From Hemicordylus capensis (lineage: Eukaryota; Chordata; Lepidosauria; Squamata; Cordylidae), in assembly GCF_027244095.1 (NCBI RefSeq), contig NC_069658.1, positions 263,756,687 to 263,820,686 of the forward strand: DNA of 64,000 nucleotides, given 5' to 3'. The notes below the pieces were generated by a model. That model saw only the letters and a program-made list of their open reading frames with translations. It was not told the DNA's origin and searched no databases. Each line of letters opens with the position of its first letter. Positions within the stretch are counted from its first letter, which is position 1. Positions 44,673 through 55,674 of this stretch are shown one piece after another. The position numbers and the translations under genes were made by a program.

Positions 44673-45634
44673 TCTATATACATAATTCTCTATGGCGTAC
44701 CTGTGGCTAATCCTGTGCGTGGCAGCTCTCACAAGAGTTCGCAAGCAGAAGCACCTGATTGGGCAGTGGGGATTCCATATGCAGATCGTGGGGAGGACCT
44801 TGTGATGGTTAAGGTCAGTTGGAATGCAACTGTTACTGGTCAGAAGGTGTTCTTGAGTGTAGAGGAGAGGAATAGATAGATAGATAGATAGATAGATGGA
44901 TGGATGGATGGATGGATGGATGGATGGATGGATGGATGGATGGCAGGGGTCTGCAAAGAGAGGGGTCGTGAGGGAGGAAAGAGCCCCTTCAGGAGAAGGA
45001 GGCTGCAGTTGTGTGAATTAGATGAGGAAACAAGATGAACAAGATCTGTAAACTCAGGAAGGGGGAGAGAGAGAGAAGGAAGGGCAAGGGATGTGCCTGA
45101 GCCTGTCAGTGGCTGAGGGGAATGCACGACCATGGTGGCGGCGGTAGCAAAGAAGGGCCCAATCAACCACTGCTGGTGTTTGGGGATACCGAGGCAATTG
45201 GCAGAGGCAGGCAGGCAGGCAGGCAAGAGATGGTCCTGGGCCTGTCAGCAGCCTGAGGGGAACAAGCAGCCATGGCGGTGGCGGCAGCAAGGAAGGTCCC
45301 GGTCAACTGCTGTTGCTGCTGCTCCTGTGGGGAGGAACAGGAGCGGGACTCGGGTGAGGGTGGGGAGGTCTCTGGGGATAGGAGGCTGCAGCTTGGCCTA
45401 CAGGCGCCAGCAACGCTGCAGCCGTGACCAAGAGGGGTGAGGGAATGGAGCAAAGAGATGGAGGAGTGACCAAGAGGGGTGAGGGGGATGGAAGCAACCG
45501 GATGGAGGAGGAGGAGGAGCAGGAGTGCGGCTCAGGTGAGGATGGAGAGATCTCTGAGAGGAGGGGGGCTGTGGCAGTAGGTGAGGAGAGCAATAAAGTA
45601 CTAGCATGCAGATGCTGTGTGTAGGTTAAGCTAG
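44673..45634 (+). mobile_element. Helitron-like non-autonomous element
   Basis: Starts TCTATATACATAATTCTCTA after an A and ends GGTTAAGCTAG before a T. A small hairpin (AGCAT-gcag-ATGCT) lies about 18 bp upstream of the CTAG end, as in Helitrons. The interior is purine-rich and GC-rich, carries a GATA/GATG microsatellite, and has no Rep/helicase frame. Short open frames on both strands here are low-complexity. Confidence 0.48.
44872..44942 (+). repeat. (ATAG)n/(GATG)n microsatellite
   Basis: About six ATAG units followed by about eleven to twelve GATG units, uninterrupted. Confidence 0.95.
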
Positions 45635-45671
45635 TTATACTATATTACTTGAATAATGTAATATGATTTTT

Positions 45672-45805
45672 GATTAAGTGCCGTAAAGTGCCATCAAGTC
45701 GGTGTCGACTCTTAGCGACCACATAGATAGATTCTCTCCAGGATGATCTGTCTTCAACATGGCCTTTAAAGTCTCTCAGTGGTGCATTCATTGCTGTCGT
45801 AATCA
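45672..45805 (-). repeat. RTE-like 3' tail repeat
   Basis: tgccatcaagtcggtgtcga ... gaccacatagatagattctc ... gatgatctgtcttcaacatg recurs at 48880-48990. The core ccatcaagtcggtgtcgact is shared with the tail of the tRNA SINE at 3.7 kb, so the SINE probably borrows this LINE's tail. Confidence 0.55.
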
Positions 45806-45806
45806 A

Positions 45807-46189
45807 ATTTCTAGGGTCTGGGGTATAGCAAGGTTTGAGTGGGCCCTGGAAAACAAAGTAAAGATAGGCCCATGCTTCCCTGCTTCTTAGCTAGCTTCAC
45901 CCCTGCCTAAGATCTCAAGCACTCCTGGCACCTGCTCTCTGAGATCCTTTGAACTGGAGATGCCAGGGTTTAAACATGGGCCCTGAAACATGCAAAGCAT
46001 GTGCTCTGCCATCAATGACACAAGAAGCCCCTTTTGCCTTTTGTGAACCTGGATACGGTGCTGCCCTGAGAGCAGTCTACAGGCAACCCTGAAAGTTCCT
46101 GTGGTTTCCTAGCCTTTGGCTTGGAGACTGTCCCTACTAGAACTGATTATTCAAATCGGCCTTGATCAACTCCTCAAGTGTCTTCCCAG
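45807..46189 (+). repeat. 383-bp low-copy duplication, copy 1 (uninterrupted)
   Basis: Matches 50782-51567 base for base once the hAT element in that copy is removed, with about three mismatches in 383. It includes worn MITE sequence and part of a Sauria-type SINE (catgtgctctgccatcaatg). It preserves the empty target site ctgccatc of hAT copy C. Confidence 0.92.
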
Positions 46190-46451
46190 AGTTATTTTGA
46201 TGCAAAATAGCACATACTACAACATCTGATGCTTTTCTGCAGAACTTGGATTGCCTCTCTTCAATATTTTAAGAAGGAATGAAAATGTGATAGAAGTTGT
46301 GGGCAGAAAACAGAAAGGAGCTTCATTTGACCATACTGAGCATGCTCCAATGCTTTTGAGCATGCTCAGATGTACAGGGAAGGGGTTGTTCTTAAGTATG
46401 AGAGAGTGCTACTCCATCAGCAGGGGGAAACATCCACTAAAGAGCAATTAA

Positions 46452-46660
46452 CCAGAACAGCATAGTAGTTAGGGTTGGACTAGGAAGACCTGAGTTCGAA
46501 TCCCCGTTCAACCATGAAACTCACTCGGTGACTTTGGGCCAGTCATGTATCTCTCAACCTAACTTACCTCACAGGGTTGTTGTGAGGATCAAAATAAGCA
46601 TGTACACCTCTCTGAGCTCCTTGGAGGAACAGCGGGATATAAATGTTTAAAATAATAATA
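46452..46660 (+). mobile_element. MIR-like CORE-SINE
   Basis: Head with gtagttagggttggactagg, box B GAGTTCGAATCCCCGTTCAA, core tcaacctaacttacctcaca and tail gaacagcgggatataaatgt, ending in (ATA)n. Confidence 0.75.
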
Positions 46661-46762
46661 ATTTCAGGACACAGGGAAAATGCCACAGCTTTTCTCTTGC
46701 TTGAACTCCGTGTCCCAGTATCCAGAGAAGCGGGGAGGAAAAAAACCAGGACAGATCACAGC

Positions 46763-47000
46763 GAGAAAAGCCTTAGTGGGGAAATGCTTGCCTAACAAAC
46801 AGAAGGTCTCTTGTTCAAATCCCCGCTGGTACTATATCGGGAAGCAGTGATATAGGGATATGCTAAAAGGCATCATCTCATACTGCACAGGAGGAGGCAA
46901 TGGTAAATCCCTCCTGTAGTCTACCAAAGAAAACCACAGGCCAGGGCTCTGGGTGCCAGGAGTCAAAATCGACTTGATGGCACACTTACCTCTATCAACC
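46763..47000 (+). mobile_element. tRNA-derived SINE with RTE-like tail, full copy
   Basis: tRNA-like head (tagtggggaaatgcttgcct, box B TTCAAATCCCCGCTGG), body atatcgggaagcagtgatat, aaaggcatcatctcatactg, aggaggaggcaatggtaaat, and tail caggagtcaaaatcgacttg. It defines the family for the copies at 3.7, 24.6, 29.75 and 31.7 kb. Confidence 0.7.
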
Positions 47001-47637
47001 ACAAGAGTCCCTCTCGTTAACCGATATAAGGAACCTCAGCTCTGCTCCCGACCTCAGACCTGTGAACCCTTCAAGTATGTATCTTTTCTAGAGTTCCGCG
47101 TTGTATTCTATCTAGTATTCCTTTGTTTTGTTGATTAGAACTTTGTCCCAATGGGAATCCTGTGTAAAGAAGGTGGGGATGGAGTCCAAAAGAAAAGGGA
47201 GGGAAAGGAAAAAATTGAGTTGTTCCTGGAATAAAGTCTTAGTTAAGCAAACAGAAGATTACTTTGTATTTATGAGGGAAGCAGCTATAAAACATTCCCC
47301 AATGCATTCAATTTCTGTAAACCCATGCCAATGTTTTACTCTTGAATAAGAGTATATTTTTATTAATATAAAATATGTATATTTTAAAATCAAAATATGT
47401 TATACAGAACTAACTGCTTTTTAGGAGAACCTATAATATACAGGACAAAAGTGTCTTAGCTGGAAATTCCTATTTTGGAGCAAGGCCCACCCTATTTTAC
47501 CACGAAGCAAGCTGCTACTGCTGCTGCTTCAGGGGGCAGCGAGCTTGTGGGCCAATGCTCAGGCTTGGTACAAAAGCCTAGCCCGCTGCCCTTCTCCCCC
47601 CACCCCAGACAACCTGAAGAGGGGGAAAGGTGAAATT
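47001..47637. other. Intergenic, nothing recognised
   Basis: No gene or repeat was identified. Confidence 0.4.
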
Positions 47638-48420
47638 AAGAACATAACAGCCTGCTGGATCAGACTCAAGGCCTAGCTAGTCCAGCATCCTGTTTCACAG
47701 AGTGGCCTGCCAGGTTTTATTATTTATTTATTTATTTAACATATTTGTATGCCACCTGAAATGCAAGTCTCTGGGCGGTTTACGACAAAACAATAAAAAC
47801 AACAAATAAAAAGGTTAAAACATTACAATTTAAAATGTTAAAACTATTAAAAATCATCAAACTATTAAAACAGTATCTAGTTAAAAGCCTGGGTAAACAA
47901 ATATGTCTCAAGTGCCTTTTTAAAAGTTATAAGAGATGGGGATTAAAATTATAAGAGGTGGAGATGCCTCTGGGAAGCTCAAAGGCAAGAGCTGAGGGCA
48001 TGTCCTCTCTTCTGTTGTTGCTCCCCTGCAACTGGTATTGAGAGGCATCTTGCTTGCCTCTAAGACTGGAGGTGGTCTAAAGCCCACCCTCAGACTAGTA
48101 ACCATGGATAGACTTGCCCTCCATGAATTTATCTAGGCTCATCTTAAAGCCATCCAGGCTGGTGGCTGTCATCACATCTTGTGGCAGAGAATTCCATAGG
48201 TTAATTATGTGTTGTGTGAAAAAAAGTACTTCTCTTGTTGGTCCTGAAGTTCTTGTTAATCTGTTACCTCTGGTTCTAGTGTTATGCCAGAGGGAGAAAA
48301 AGTTCTCTCTCCACACCATACATGATTTTATAGACCTCTATCATGCCTCCTCATTTTTTTTCCTAAACTTGCCTCCTAAGGAAAGTGCTCTAGGCCCCTG
48401 GTCAGAGAAGGAAGGTAGCA
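47638..48420 (-). mobile_element. CR1 LINE, 3' end, split by an L2 tail
   Basis: Reversed, the 3' end reads ctgatccagcaggctgttat at 47638. Upstream it encodes NLWNSLPQDVMTATSLDGFK and FFSLWHNTRTRGNRL, both CR1 C-terminal. At about 47717-47955 an L2 3' tail on the - strand (reversed: gtaaaccgcccagagacttg) interrupts it. Confidence 0.75.
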
Positions 48421-48879
48421 GAAAGATTGGTTGATGTTGTTTTTTAAATGATTTGGAGTGTTTGATTTTAATAGGGGTGGAGAAGAGAAAGGAAAGACGA
48501 TTGCTTCAGGCAGCAACGTGTGACAGGCTGGCGTTTCCCACTTTGCGAAATACACATATCCTTATCCAAGGGAAGGATTGCCAGCTTTTGTTCCGTGCCC
48601 TGCAGCTGTCTCTTTAACTGCAATTTCATCTAACTGCTGCAGTTATGTATTTATTTATTTATTCGCACAATGTTCTCCCCACTTTTCCGCAAGAGAGATC
48701 CCAAAGCTGGGATCTATCAACACATTAAAACATGATATAATAACAGAAATATTTTTAAAGCGTCAGTCTTAACACGCACACGTACACCAAAAAAAAGAAA
48801 AAGAAAAAAAAAAAGAAATAAAAATGCGGGGACGAGGGAGGGAGCCCTCGGAAGGAGCCACGGAATCCTCCTTCTATTG

Positions 48880-48990
48880 ATTGATTGATTAAGTGCTGTC
48901 AAGTCGGTGTCGACTCTTAGCGACCACATAGACAGATTCTTTCCAGGATGATCTGTCTTCAACTTGGCCTTTAAGGTCTCTCAGTGGGCC
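48880..48990 (-). repeat. RTE-like 3' tail repeat
   Basis: Second copy of the 45.7-kb tail (gctgtcaagtcggtgtcgac, accacatagacagattcttt), preceded by a TTGA microsatellite. Confidence 0.55.
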
Positions 48991-49019
48991 TCCTCCTATA
49001 GTCAATCTGAACAGAAAGT

Positions 49020-49620
49020 GACGGATTTAACCATTTTCCCTGGCGCAGGGAATGGAAGGCGCCTCCCCTCTCCCCATTAGCTGCCAAAATGTGCTGGGGG
49101 CGCTCCAGTGCCTTGGAGGCGCCTTCTCCGCTGATCCCCACAGCCGGCGCCCATTCAGATTTCCCCCACACCAGCGAGTAGTGTTGTAGCGGGGTTTGCT
49201 TTTCTGCCGGCACAGGAAGAGGCTGGAGTAACTGAGAACGATTAAAGCCTGCATGTAGCGGCGGGGAGGGAGGCAGGCAGGAAGGAGGGATCACCAAGAG
49301 CAGGCAGATCGGAAATCGTGGGGCTCCTCGCTTGGAGTTGTTGGCAAGAAAAGCCCCTTTGTGATCCTGCAGACTGGAATGAGCACCCGAGGGTGGGGGG
49401 GGGCGTGATCTCCGCCTCCTAGCCCTCCTATGCCCGACCGAAGTGAAGACTGTGTAGCCGACACAGGACCCAGCCCCCTGAAATAGCCCGGGAGGCTTCC
49501 AGCAATTAACCCCTGCCCTGAGCAACCGGGGACTGTAGGTAATTGTAGCGGGGTGTGGGGTGCGAGATGTCGACACAAATGGGCTTGTTTTCTACTTTTA
49601 TGTTGTTGGAGGATGTCAGA
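49020..49620 (+). promoter_or_regulatory. GC-rich region, candidate promoter of the zinc-finger gene
   Basis: Locally high GC with many CpGs upstream of the zinc-finger exons. It probably contains a 5'UTR exon or start site for that gene, since its first coding exon has a splice acceptor. Overlapping open frames of up to 201 codons on the - strand here have no family features and are typical of GC-rich DNA. Direction of transcription is inferred. Confidence 0.4.
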
Positions 49621-49737
49621 TTAAATGACAATACCGAGAGTCCCCACCCCACCCCCGCCTTAATCTTGAAACTACCGACCTAACGACCAGAGGTTTTTGT
49701 TGCATTGATGTAGTTATTTCTCTCCTATGCATTCTGC

Positions 49738-49870
49738 CCTTCTACCAAGGAGCTCAGGATGCTGTATAGCGGCACCATGTTATCCTCACAACATCCCTGT
49801 GAGGTAGGTTATGCTGAGAAAGTGTGACTGTGACTGGCCCAAGGTCGCCTAGTGAGCGTTATGATGAGAG
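49738..49870 (-). mobile_element. MIR-like SINE, 3' fragment
   Basis: Reversed, it reads tcactaggcgaccttgggcc, agcataacctacctcacagg, gatgttgtgaggataacatg. The tRNA head is missing. Confidence 0.55.
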
Positions 49871-50393
49871 GGAATTGACTGCCAGGTGACCCCTACTTCC
49901 AGCTGGACCTATGGCCACTTTGTGTTGCATAATGTTTTTATATTCTACACCCTACAATGTAGGAATATAGATATTTGTATTTAGAGATTGGAGTATATGG
50001 GTCCGTATGTACATAGTGGCAAACCCGGCACATGCAATCATTCCCCATGACTGAGAATCTATCACATTAGATTGTAGGTTAATCCCTACATGGAAATGTA
50101 AGGTAATTTCCAGCATAGTTAATGCTTCCATTTCTATGCAGGAAAACCATGTTTGCCACACATTAGACTGGGCATTTACTTCTTTTTTAACAGGGAAGGG
50201 TGGCTTATGTATATCATGTCTCTCAAGTCAAAGAGCACTGGCAGAAGAAGAGATTGGAAAGACAAGGAATGTTGGGAAGTTTGGGAAATAAATAAGATGA
50301 GGAGGTGCCGTTTCTTCAGCTGTGTCTGTGGGATTTTGTTTTTATTATTAATCCGTTCATTCATTGGCTGAATAGTTTTTCTTTGTTGCATAG

Positions 50394-50439
50394 ATGGCTG
50401 CTGCCATGTTGACCTCAAAGAGGAAGAAAAACCAAATAG
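50394..50439 (+). CDS. Possible alternative first coding exon
   Basis: Between TTTGTTGCATAG and GTAAGAT lie 46 nt with an ATG encoding MAAAMLTSKRKKNQI, basic at the end. It leaves in phase 1, so it could join exon 3 or exon 4 of the zinc-finger gene (both enter in phase 1) but not exon 2. No transcript evidence is available and the short length makes chance plausible. Confidence 0.25.
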
Positions 50440-50504
50440 GTAAGATATCTTTGTTTTTATCCAAAGTTGATATGGCAGTGTGCAATATTTGTTTACTTTA
50501 TTTA

Positions 50505-50781
50505 ACATATTTATTTATTTATTTGACCTATTTATAACCCTAACTGCCCAGAGACGAATGCTTGGGGCAGTATACAAATTTGATAAATAAAATAAATAAT
50601 ATACCGCCCCAAACCCATGTCTCTGAGCGGTGAATATGAAGTTCTCAAAGCACTTCACGTTTTTTCTATCTCATGAAGCATTCTGTGAAATTCAAAGGGC
50701 TGCAATAATGACCATTAGGGACAGAGGAAGCTGCCTTATACCAAGTAAGATCATTCTGGTCCATCTATCTTAGAACCATCC
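50505..50781 (-). repeat. L2 3' tail and Sauria-type SINE tail fragments
   Basis: 50505-50590 reversed gives gtatactgccccaagcattc and the ATAAA-rich end of an L2 copy. 50717-50781 reversed gives accagaatgatcttacttgg, ataaggcagcttcctctgtc, a Sauria-type tail. Confidence 0.5.
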
Positions 50782-51567
50782 ATTTCTAGGGTCTGGGGTA
50801 TAGCAAGGTTTGGGTGGGCCCTGGAAAACAAAGTAAAGATAGGCCCATGCTTCCCTGCTTCTTAGCTAGCTTCACCCCTGCCTAAGATCTCAAGCACTCC
50901 TGGCACCTGCTCTCTGAGATCCTTTGAACTGGAGATGCCAGGGTTTAAACATGGGCCCTGAAACATGCAAAGCATGTGCTCTGCCATCCAGGGGCGTAGC
51001 AAGGTTGTAGTGGGCCCAGAGACAAGATTTTAAAATGCCCCCCCTCATTGAAGCTCGGCTCATGAAATAAATCAATCTTAAATGAGGCTGAATAGTGAAA
51101 ACACCTATCTGCCACAATAGAACATCATCCTAAATAATTTTTTTAAAGGTTTTGTAAATTGTGAAGGATGCAAGTCATTTAATGGTACTAGAGAAAGACA
51201 TGCTGTTCTGGTAGCTCCAGGTCTTAACACTCACATCAATTTCGGAGGATAAATTCAACTGAAGGAAGCCTGGGCGGGTGCGTGGCTGGGGGAGTCAGTC
51301 AAGTGACTTGCCTCTGGGGGCCCCCCAAGGCCGTGGGCCCCCAGACAACTGTCTCCCCTTGCCCTATTATAGTTACGCCCCTGCTGCCATCAATGACACA
51401 AGAAGCCCCTTTTGCCTTCTGTGAACCTGGATACGGTGCTGCCCTGAGAGCAGTCTACAGGCAACCCTGAAAGTTCCTGTGGTTTCCTAGCCTTTGGCTT
51501 GGAGACTGTCCCTACTAGAACTGATTATTCAAATCGGCCTTGATCGACTCCTCAAGTGTCTTCCCAG
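50782..51567 (+). repeat. 383-bp low-copy duplication, copy 2 (split by hAT)
   Basis: Total length 786 bp. Subtracting the 395-bp hAT element and its 8-bp target duplication leaves 383 bp, exactly the length of copy 1. Mismatches that I can count: tttgggtggg, ccttctgtg and gatcgactcc, one base each. Confidence 0.92.
50989..51383. mobile_element. Non-autonomous hAT element, copy C (with known empty site)
   Basis: Ends CAGGGGCGTAGCAAGG and AGTTACGCCCCTG, flanked by CTGCCATC twice (50981-50988 and 51384-51391). Copy 1 of the duplication (45807-46189) has CTGCCATC only once, followed directly by AATGACAC. The interior equals copy A reversed. Confidence 0.95.
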
Positions 51568-51689
51568 GAAGGAAACCTGCAGAGAGCTTCTGCTTGCTGG
51601 GAAAGTTAGTGGTGTGAAGGGGATGGAAGCCCTTTGGAAATCATCTTCCCCATTGCCTCTTTTTTTGTGTGTGTGTCCTCCTGTAACAG

Positions 51690-51773
51690 GCTGCAGGGTA
51701 TCAGCCACCTTTTTGCCCCAAGTTAGTGCATCCTGCTGAGGGAGAGGGAATGGCTGCTGCAGAGCCGGCTCAG
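51690..51773 (+). CDS. Zinc-finger gene exon 1 (5'UTR and start codon)
   Basis: After a strong polypyrimidine tract and acceptor (CTCCTGTAACAG), the exon has 60 nt of leader and then ATG at 51750 with G at -3 and +4, encoding MAAAEPAQ. It ends in phase 0 before GTAGGT, and exon 2 also enters in phase 0. MAAAEPAQ-like starts are common in vertebrate zinc-finger proteins, where a KRAB exon often follows, but no KRAB exon was found between here and exon 2. Because the exon begins with an acceptor, at least one non-coding exon lies upstream, perhaps in the GC-rich region at 49 kb. Confidence 0.65.
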
Positions 51774-52158
51774 GTAGGTAGGAGATTTTCAAGACATTTT
51801 TATTTTAGGGCAGTGGGAGAGGGCAGACATGAAAGGAGAGCCCAATTCACACGTTTTCTTCAACTCATGTACAATCGGTGGACAGCATATGAATGTACAG
51901 ATCTGTATGCACACTTATTGTGTACTGTTGAGTATCTTTACTTGTACGGTTCAGTGATTGTAATAATAAAGATTCTGGATCTGTATGCATGTTGCAGTTA
52001 TTCATACATTATGCTCAACGCATATACAGCAGTACACTCCCTATCTGTACCCTGCACTTGAGAGGGTGTGTACCAGTTTCACTTCTTAAATGGATGCATG
52101 CACAATCATTCATACAAAAATATGTAGTATGCAGCATGCATGTACAACATAGTAGACT

Positions 52159-52585
52159 TGTTCACACGGCCATCTGGGGTCAGGTAGAAGGGCATATATA
52201 TAGGGGGGGCCCTCTTTTTTATTTTATTTTATTTTATTTTTTGTTCATAAGCAACCTTTTTTGAGACCCTATAAGGTCTCAGCCCTTGTAGCCACAGTAC
52301 CCTATGGTTAAAATGGCTGCCAGGTCCCAAGAGATGCGAGGAAAAGTATGAGGGCCCTCTGATTGGCCATGAAGGGCAAGAGGCAGGACCAGCACTGCTG
52401 AAGCTGTGGCAAGTAACAGGAGCATAGAGTGTGCTGTGCAGTGGCACATTCATGGATGGCAGCCCTTTTAGCCACAGCACTCTGTGGTTAAAATGGCCAC
52501 CGTGTCCCACGAACACCCACATGACTGAAACAAAAAGGTAGGAGGGCTCTCTTTTCCTCCTACCTGGGTTGTATTCCTGTGAACA
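52159..52585. mobile_element. TIR element with an internal direct repeat
   Basis: Left end TGTTCACACGGCCATCTGGG, with tcaggtagaagg, is answered on the right by cctcctacctgggttgtatt and CCTGTGAACA. Inside, about 60 bp is repeated directly (52277-52335 and 52460-52515, both with agccacag and tggttaaaatggc). No coding part; superfamily unknown. Confidence 0.55.
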
Positions 52586-52600
52586 CGTTGGGTTGGAGGG

Positions 52601-53725
52601 TGTAGCGGATTAAAGCCTTTGTCTCAGAGCAAGCTCACGTGAGGGAAAGAAATGCTGACTTATCCCTGCAGAGCTTTCTGGCAAAGACTACTCCTAAAAC
52701 TTTCCTGTGATTCTTGGTAGGTTCTAAAGGCTGCCACCGCCACCACCCACTTATCAACAGAGCTTGACACACACACACACCCCAAGTTTGAGTGGAACAC
52801 TCAGGGAAAACTCTATTTTGCTATTGGAAAAGTATACAAAAATCCTCCATGTGCAAACCTACACGTGGTGGGAAAACTGATAGCTGCTGAGCTCCTGAGC
52901 CGTGTTTTGCACCAGAGGAGGAAAAAACTCTTTCAGCCCCCTCCCCACTTGAGTTAAAAATTCCCTCGGATGAAGTTTGTAAAAGAAAAACAGTTTTGTT
53001 CAAATGCCACAGACTGCTTCCGACTCTAAGGCTTTCCCAGCTTTTAGTTACAGGTAAAAATACTCAGTAGGTTACAAGAATACTTTAAAAAGCACCCCAG
53101 ATAAAGTTGGGGCAGCACACTTTAAAGATCATGGTTACCCAGTTGCAAGGAAAAGGTATGCAGGAAAATACAAAAGCACCTTTAAAAACTTACAGTATTT
53201 TACAACGCCCTGGCTGGATGGGCGAAGGATAGTGTTTCTTAGTTTAGTTACATTGCAGATAAACAATAATAGACCAGTATCGGAGAAATACCAAGCACAC
53301 ACAAAAGAAAACAGAAAGTCTAATGCAAAATCTGACTAAACAAACTTTTCCTAGACCAAACTTCCAGAAACCAAAGTCCTGGCTTCCTTTGTCTTGAACT
53401 CACCAAATCCTGGATGAGAATTCAAGCTTCCTGCTCCCCTGTCTTTCAAGGAACTGTAGAGGACATTCCATGAGAGAAATCTCCAGGCTAGCTTTTGACC
53501 ATGAAGGAGCCAAACTCGATTACTCCTCACTAAGCTAGCTTTTCCACCCATGTTTCTCTCACCTCCAGCCCAGCTTCTTCTAACAAGGAACTCTTCTCTT
53601 TCCCCCAACAGCTCTCTAGGTCCCGCCCACCTGATGTGCTGACTGGCTGAGCTTTGGTGTTCAGCAGCCTGTCAGTCAGGACAGGGTTCACTTCCAGTTA
53701 ACTGGGGGGCTGTCTGGTCACTACA
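52601..53725. mobile_element. Solo LTR of an LTR retrotransposon or endogenous retrovirus
   Basis: A 1125-bp segment with TG...CA termini that extend to an inverted repeat TGTAG...CTACA. It is flanked by the direct pentamer GAGGG (52596-52600 and 53726-53730), as expected for an LTR element. No internal coding region is attached, so it is a solitary LTR left by recombination. Orientation is uncertain, - being slightly favoured. It lies in the first intron of the zinc-finger gene. The family (Ty3-like or retroviral) cannot be settled from this sequence. Confidence 0.7.
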
Positions 53726-54501
53726 GAGGGGTTCCTGTGGGTCCACATGATCATGGATCCCAGAGCATACTGCCTCCTACCTTCACTTTGCTGGTCATGA
53801 GAACAGCCCTAGTAGCTGAATAGGGCTAAGGATTTTTAACCTATTATGACTATGAAGCAAGTAAAGCAGTCACCCCAAGTGATGGATTCTGAGCCCATTA
53901 AGGGCAGCAGATCTGAGTCCTGGGCCGCAATCCATTGTGAAAATGTGTTGTGAAGCCTCCATCAAGTAATCAGGAACTGAGCAAAAGAACAGAAGTGTTC
54001 CAGCACTCCTCGCATTCGCTGTAATGGGGATGTAAAGCTGCCTTCTATTAGGTCAGGTCATTGATCCACCTTGCTCAGTACTGACTGCTTTCACTAGCTG
54101 TGGCTCCCCAGCATTTCCTTCTTCCACTTTTACTTGGAAATCCCAGGGATTACACTGAGGACCTTCTTCATGCAAAGCCCATGCTCTACCACTTACTCAT
54201 GGCCTTTCCCCATAACTACCTAAACTCAATTCTCTTTAGTATGGGATGCAAATATGATATGGTGGTATTGGGTATGGAATTCACTTTCCTGAAAATCTCA
54301 ACTCTCGTTTACAAAAGAAAAACAGTAAGTTTCTAGCCCTCATGGTGATTGCAAATATATGCTTGACAGTGTGTGGCCAATGCCTCCTAAAATCCCAGAC
54401 ACCAGAAAATTGTTTGAGTGAAATTTGCACAGGCCTTTTGGGACCTTTTGCAGTCAGCCTGGTGGGCAGCAGGCACTGAATTGGGAGTGTTGTTGTTTCA
54501 G
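53726..54501. other. Zinc-finger gene intron 1, 3' end, with a SINE
   Basis: 54030-54215 reversed is a Sauria-type SINE with a clear tRNA-like part (gtaagtggtagagcatgggc). The remainder has no recognisable feature. Confidence 0.5.
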
Positions 54502-54640
54502 GAGCTGGACACACCTGAAGAGGAGGACAAAGAAGAAAACGAAGAAGGGGAGAGAACATTGTGTTTGCCTGGCCCTGGTCAAGGACCCCTCACAAATGAT
54601 GCTGAAGAGGAGGAGGAAGAGGACTGTGCAGCATCCCCAG
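54502..54640 (+). CDS. Zinc-finger gene exon 2 (acidic region)
   Basis: Acceptor TTGTTGTTTCAG, phase 0 entry, phase 1 exit before a consensus GTAAGA. It encodes ELDTPEEEDKEENEEGERTL, then CLPGPGQGPLTNDAEE and EEEEDCAASP. Its two Glu-rich tracts resemble an acidic activation or interaction region. No SCAN, KRAB or BTB domain is visible. The decayed zinc-finger locus at the start of the window has a comparable acidic patch. Function beyond that is inference. Confidence 0.72.
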
Positions 54641-55674
54641 GTAAGATTCAATCATTGCCACCTTTATTGGGAGGTATCTTGCATAGCTGCTGGCTGGGCT
54701 GCAGTGGCATCTCCTTCAGATTCCTTAATTCCAGGTGTCTCCTTGCGGCAATTATCCTTTGCATTAACAAAATGGGATGGTTGCCTCTGTGCTTTCACCC
54801 TTTCTTTCTTTGGAAGAAAGGCAGGATATATATTTAATAAATTGCATTAACAGGTAGAAGAATCATAGTACTGACTGCACCTCCATATGGGGAATGATTT
54901 TTATGTATTTATTTAAGCCATTTATTATCTGGCTTTCTAGCACTCTGTGGCAGCGTGAAAAGCAAGCACAATTAAATAAGTCACAAAAGTCAAAAGAAGG
55001 TGGCCAGCAAAACAACTGACCAGCTAGCTGGACCAAAGGCCGAGCGGGAGATATGCATTCTGCACCACCTCTGGAAGGTCAATGGAGAGGTGGAATGAGG
55101 CCTGAATGAGTTAAAATCTGAATTCACCACTTTCAGCAATAAAGCTTTTTCTAGCTTATCAAAAGTACAGTGGGACTGTAATCTTAGTTCCCTGTGGGTC
55201 TCCCTGAATAATAATGGCAAAGATCACCATCACAATGGGGCAGAGAAAGTGCACCTGCATCTACTTTTAGAGGGAAGGATTCACTTCTGGATTATTATGG
55301 GAGCAACATCAGAGAACTCAAATTAATGTTTCCCTCTGCAATTTCTCCCTACCCAGGGGGCTGTCATTTTGTGAAAGCACAGAGAATTCATTGTTAGGCT
55401 AAAGTGGGGTGGGGGATAAAGTTGCCATATCCTTTCCTGGCATACCTCTTGTGCCTCTAATGTGCATGACAGGTAGACATTCAGCTGAGGAAGCTCCTCG
55501 TATCATGAAGTCAGATGCAGCCATGGGTGAAAGTTCTGCCTATGAAATTTCTGCCTGCCATGTAAATACTTAAGGCACAGGAGCCCTGCCAAGAGAGGAA
55601 AGTGCTAGCCATAACTCCCACTCTCTCAGAAGATAATTGTAGTATTTGCCTGACACCCTGTTTGCTGGGCACAG

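Noticed and set aside
48971-49576. 201-codon open frame on the - strand in GC-rich DNA
   Set aside because: Pro/Arg/Ser-biased composition without domains, overlapping several other open frames; it fits a chance frame in a CpG-rich region.
51774-54501. Search for a KRAB exon
   Set aside because: No frame with a VTFEDVAV- or EEW-like motif was seen; the interval is mostly mobile elements.
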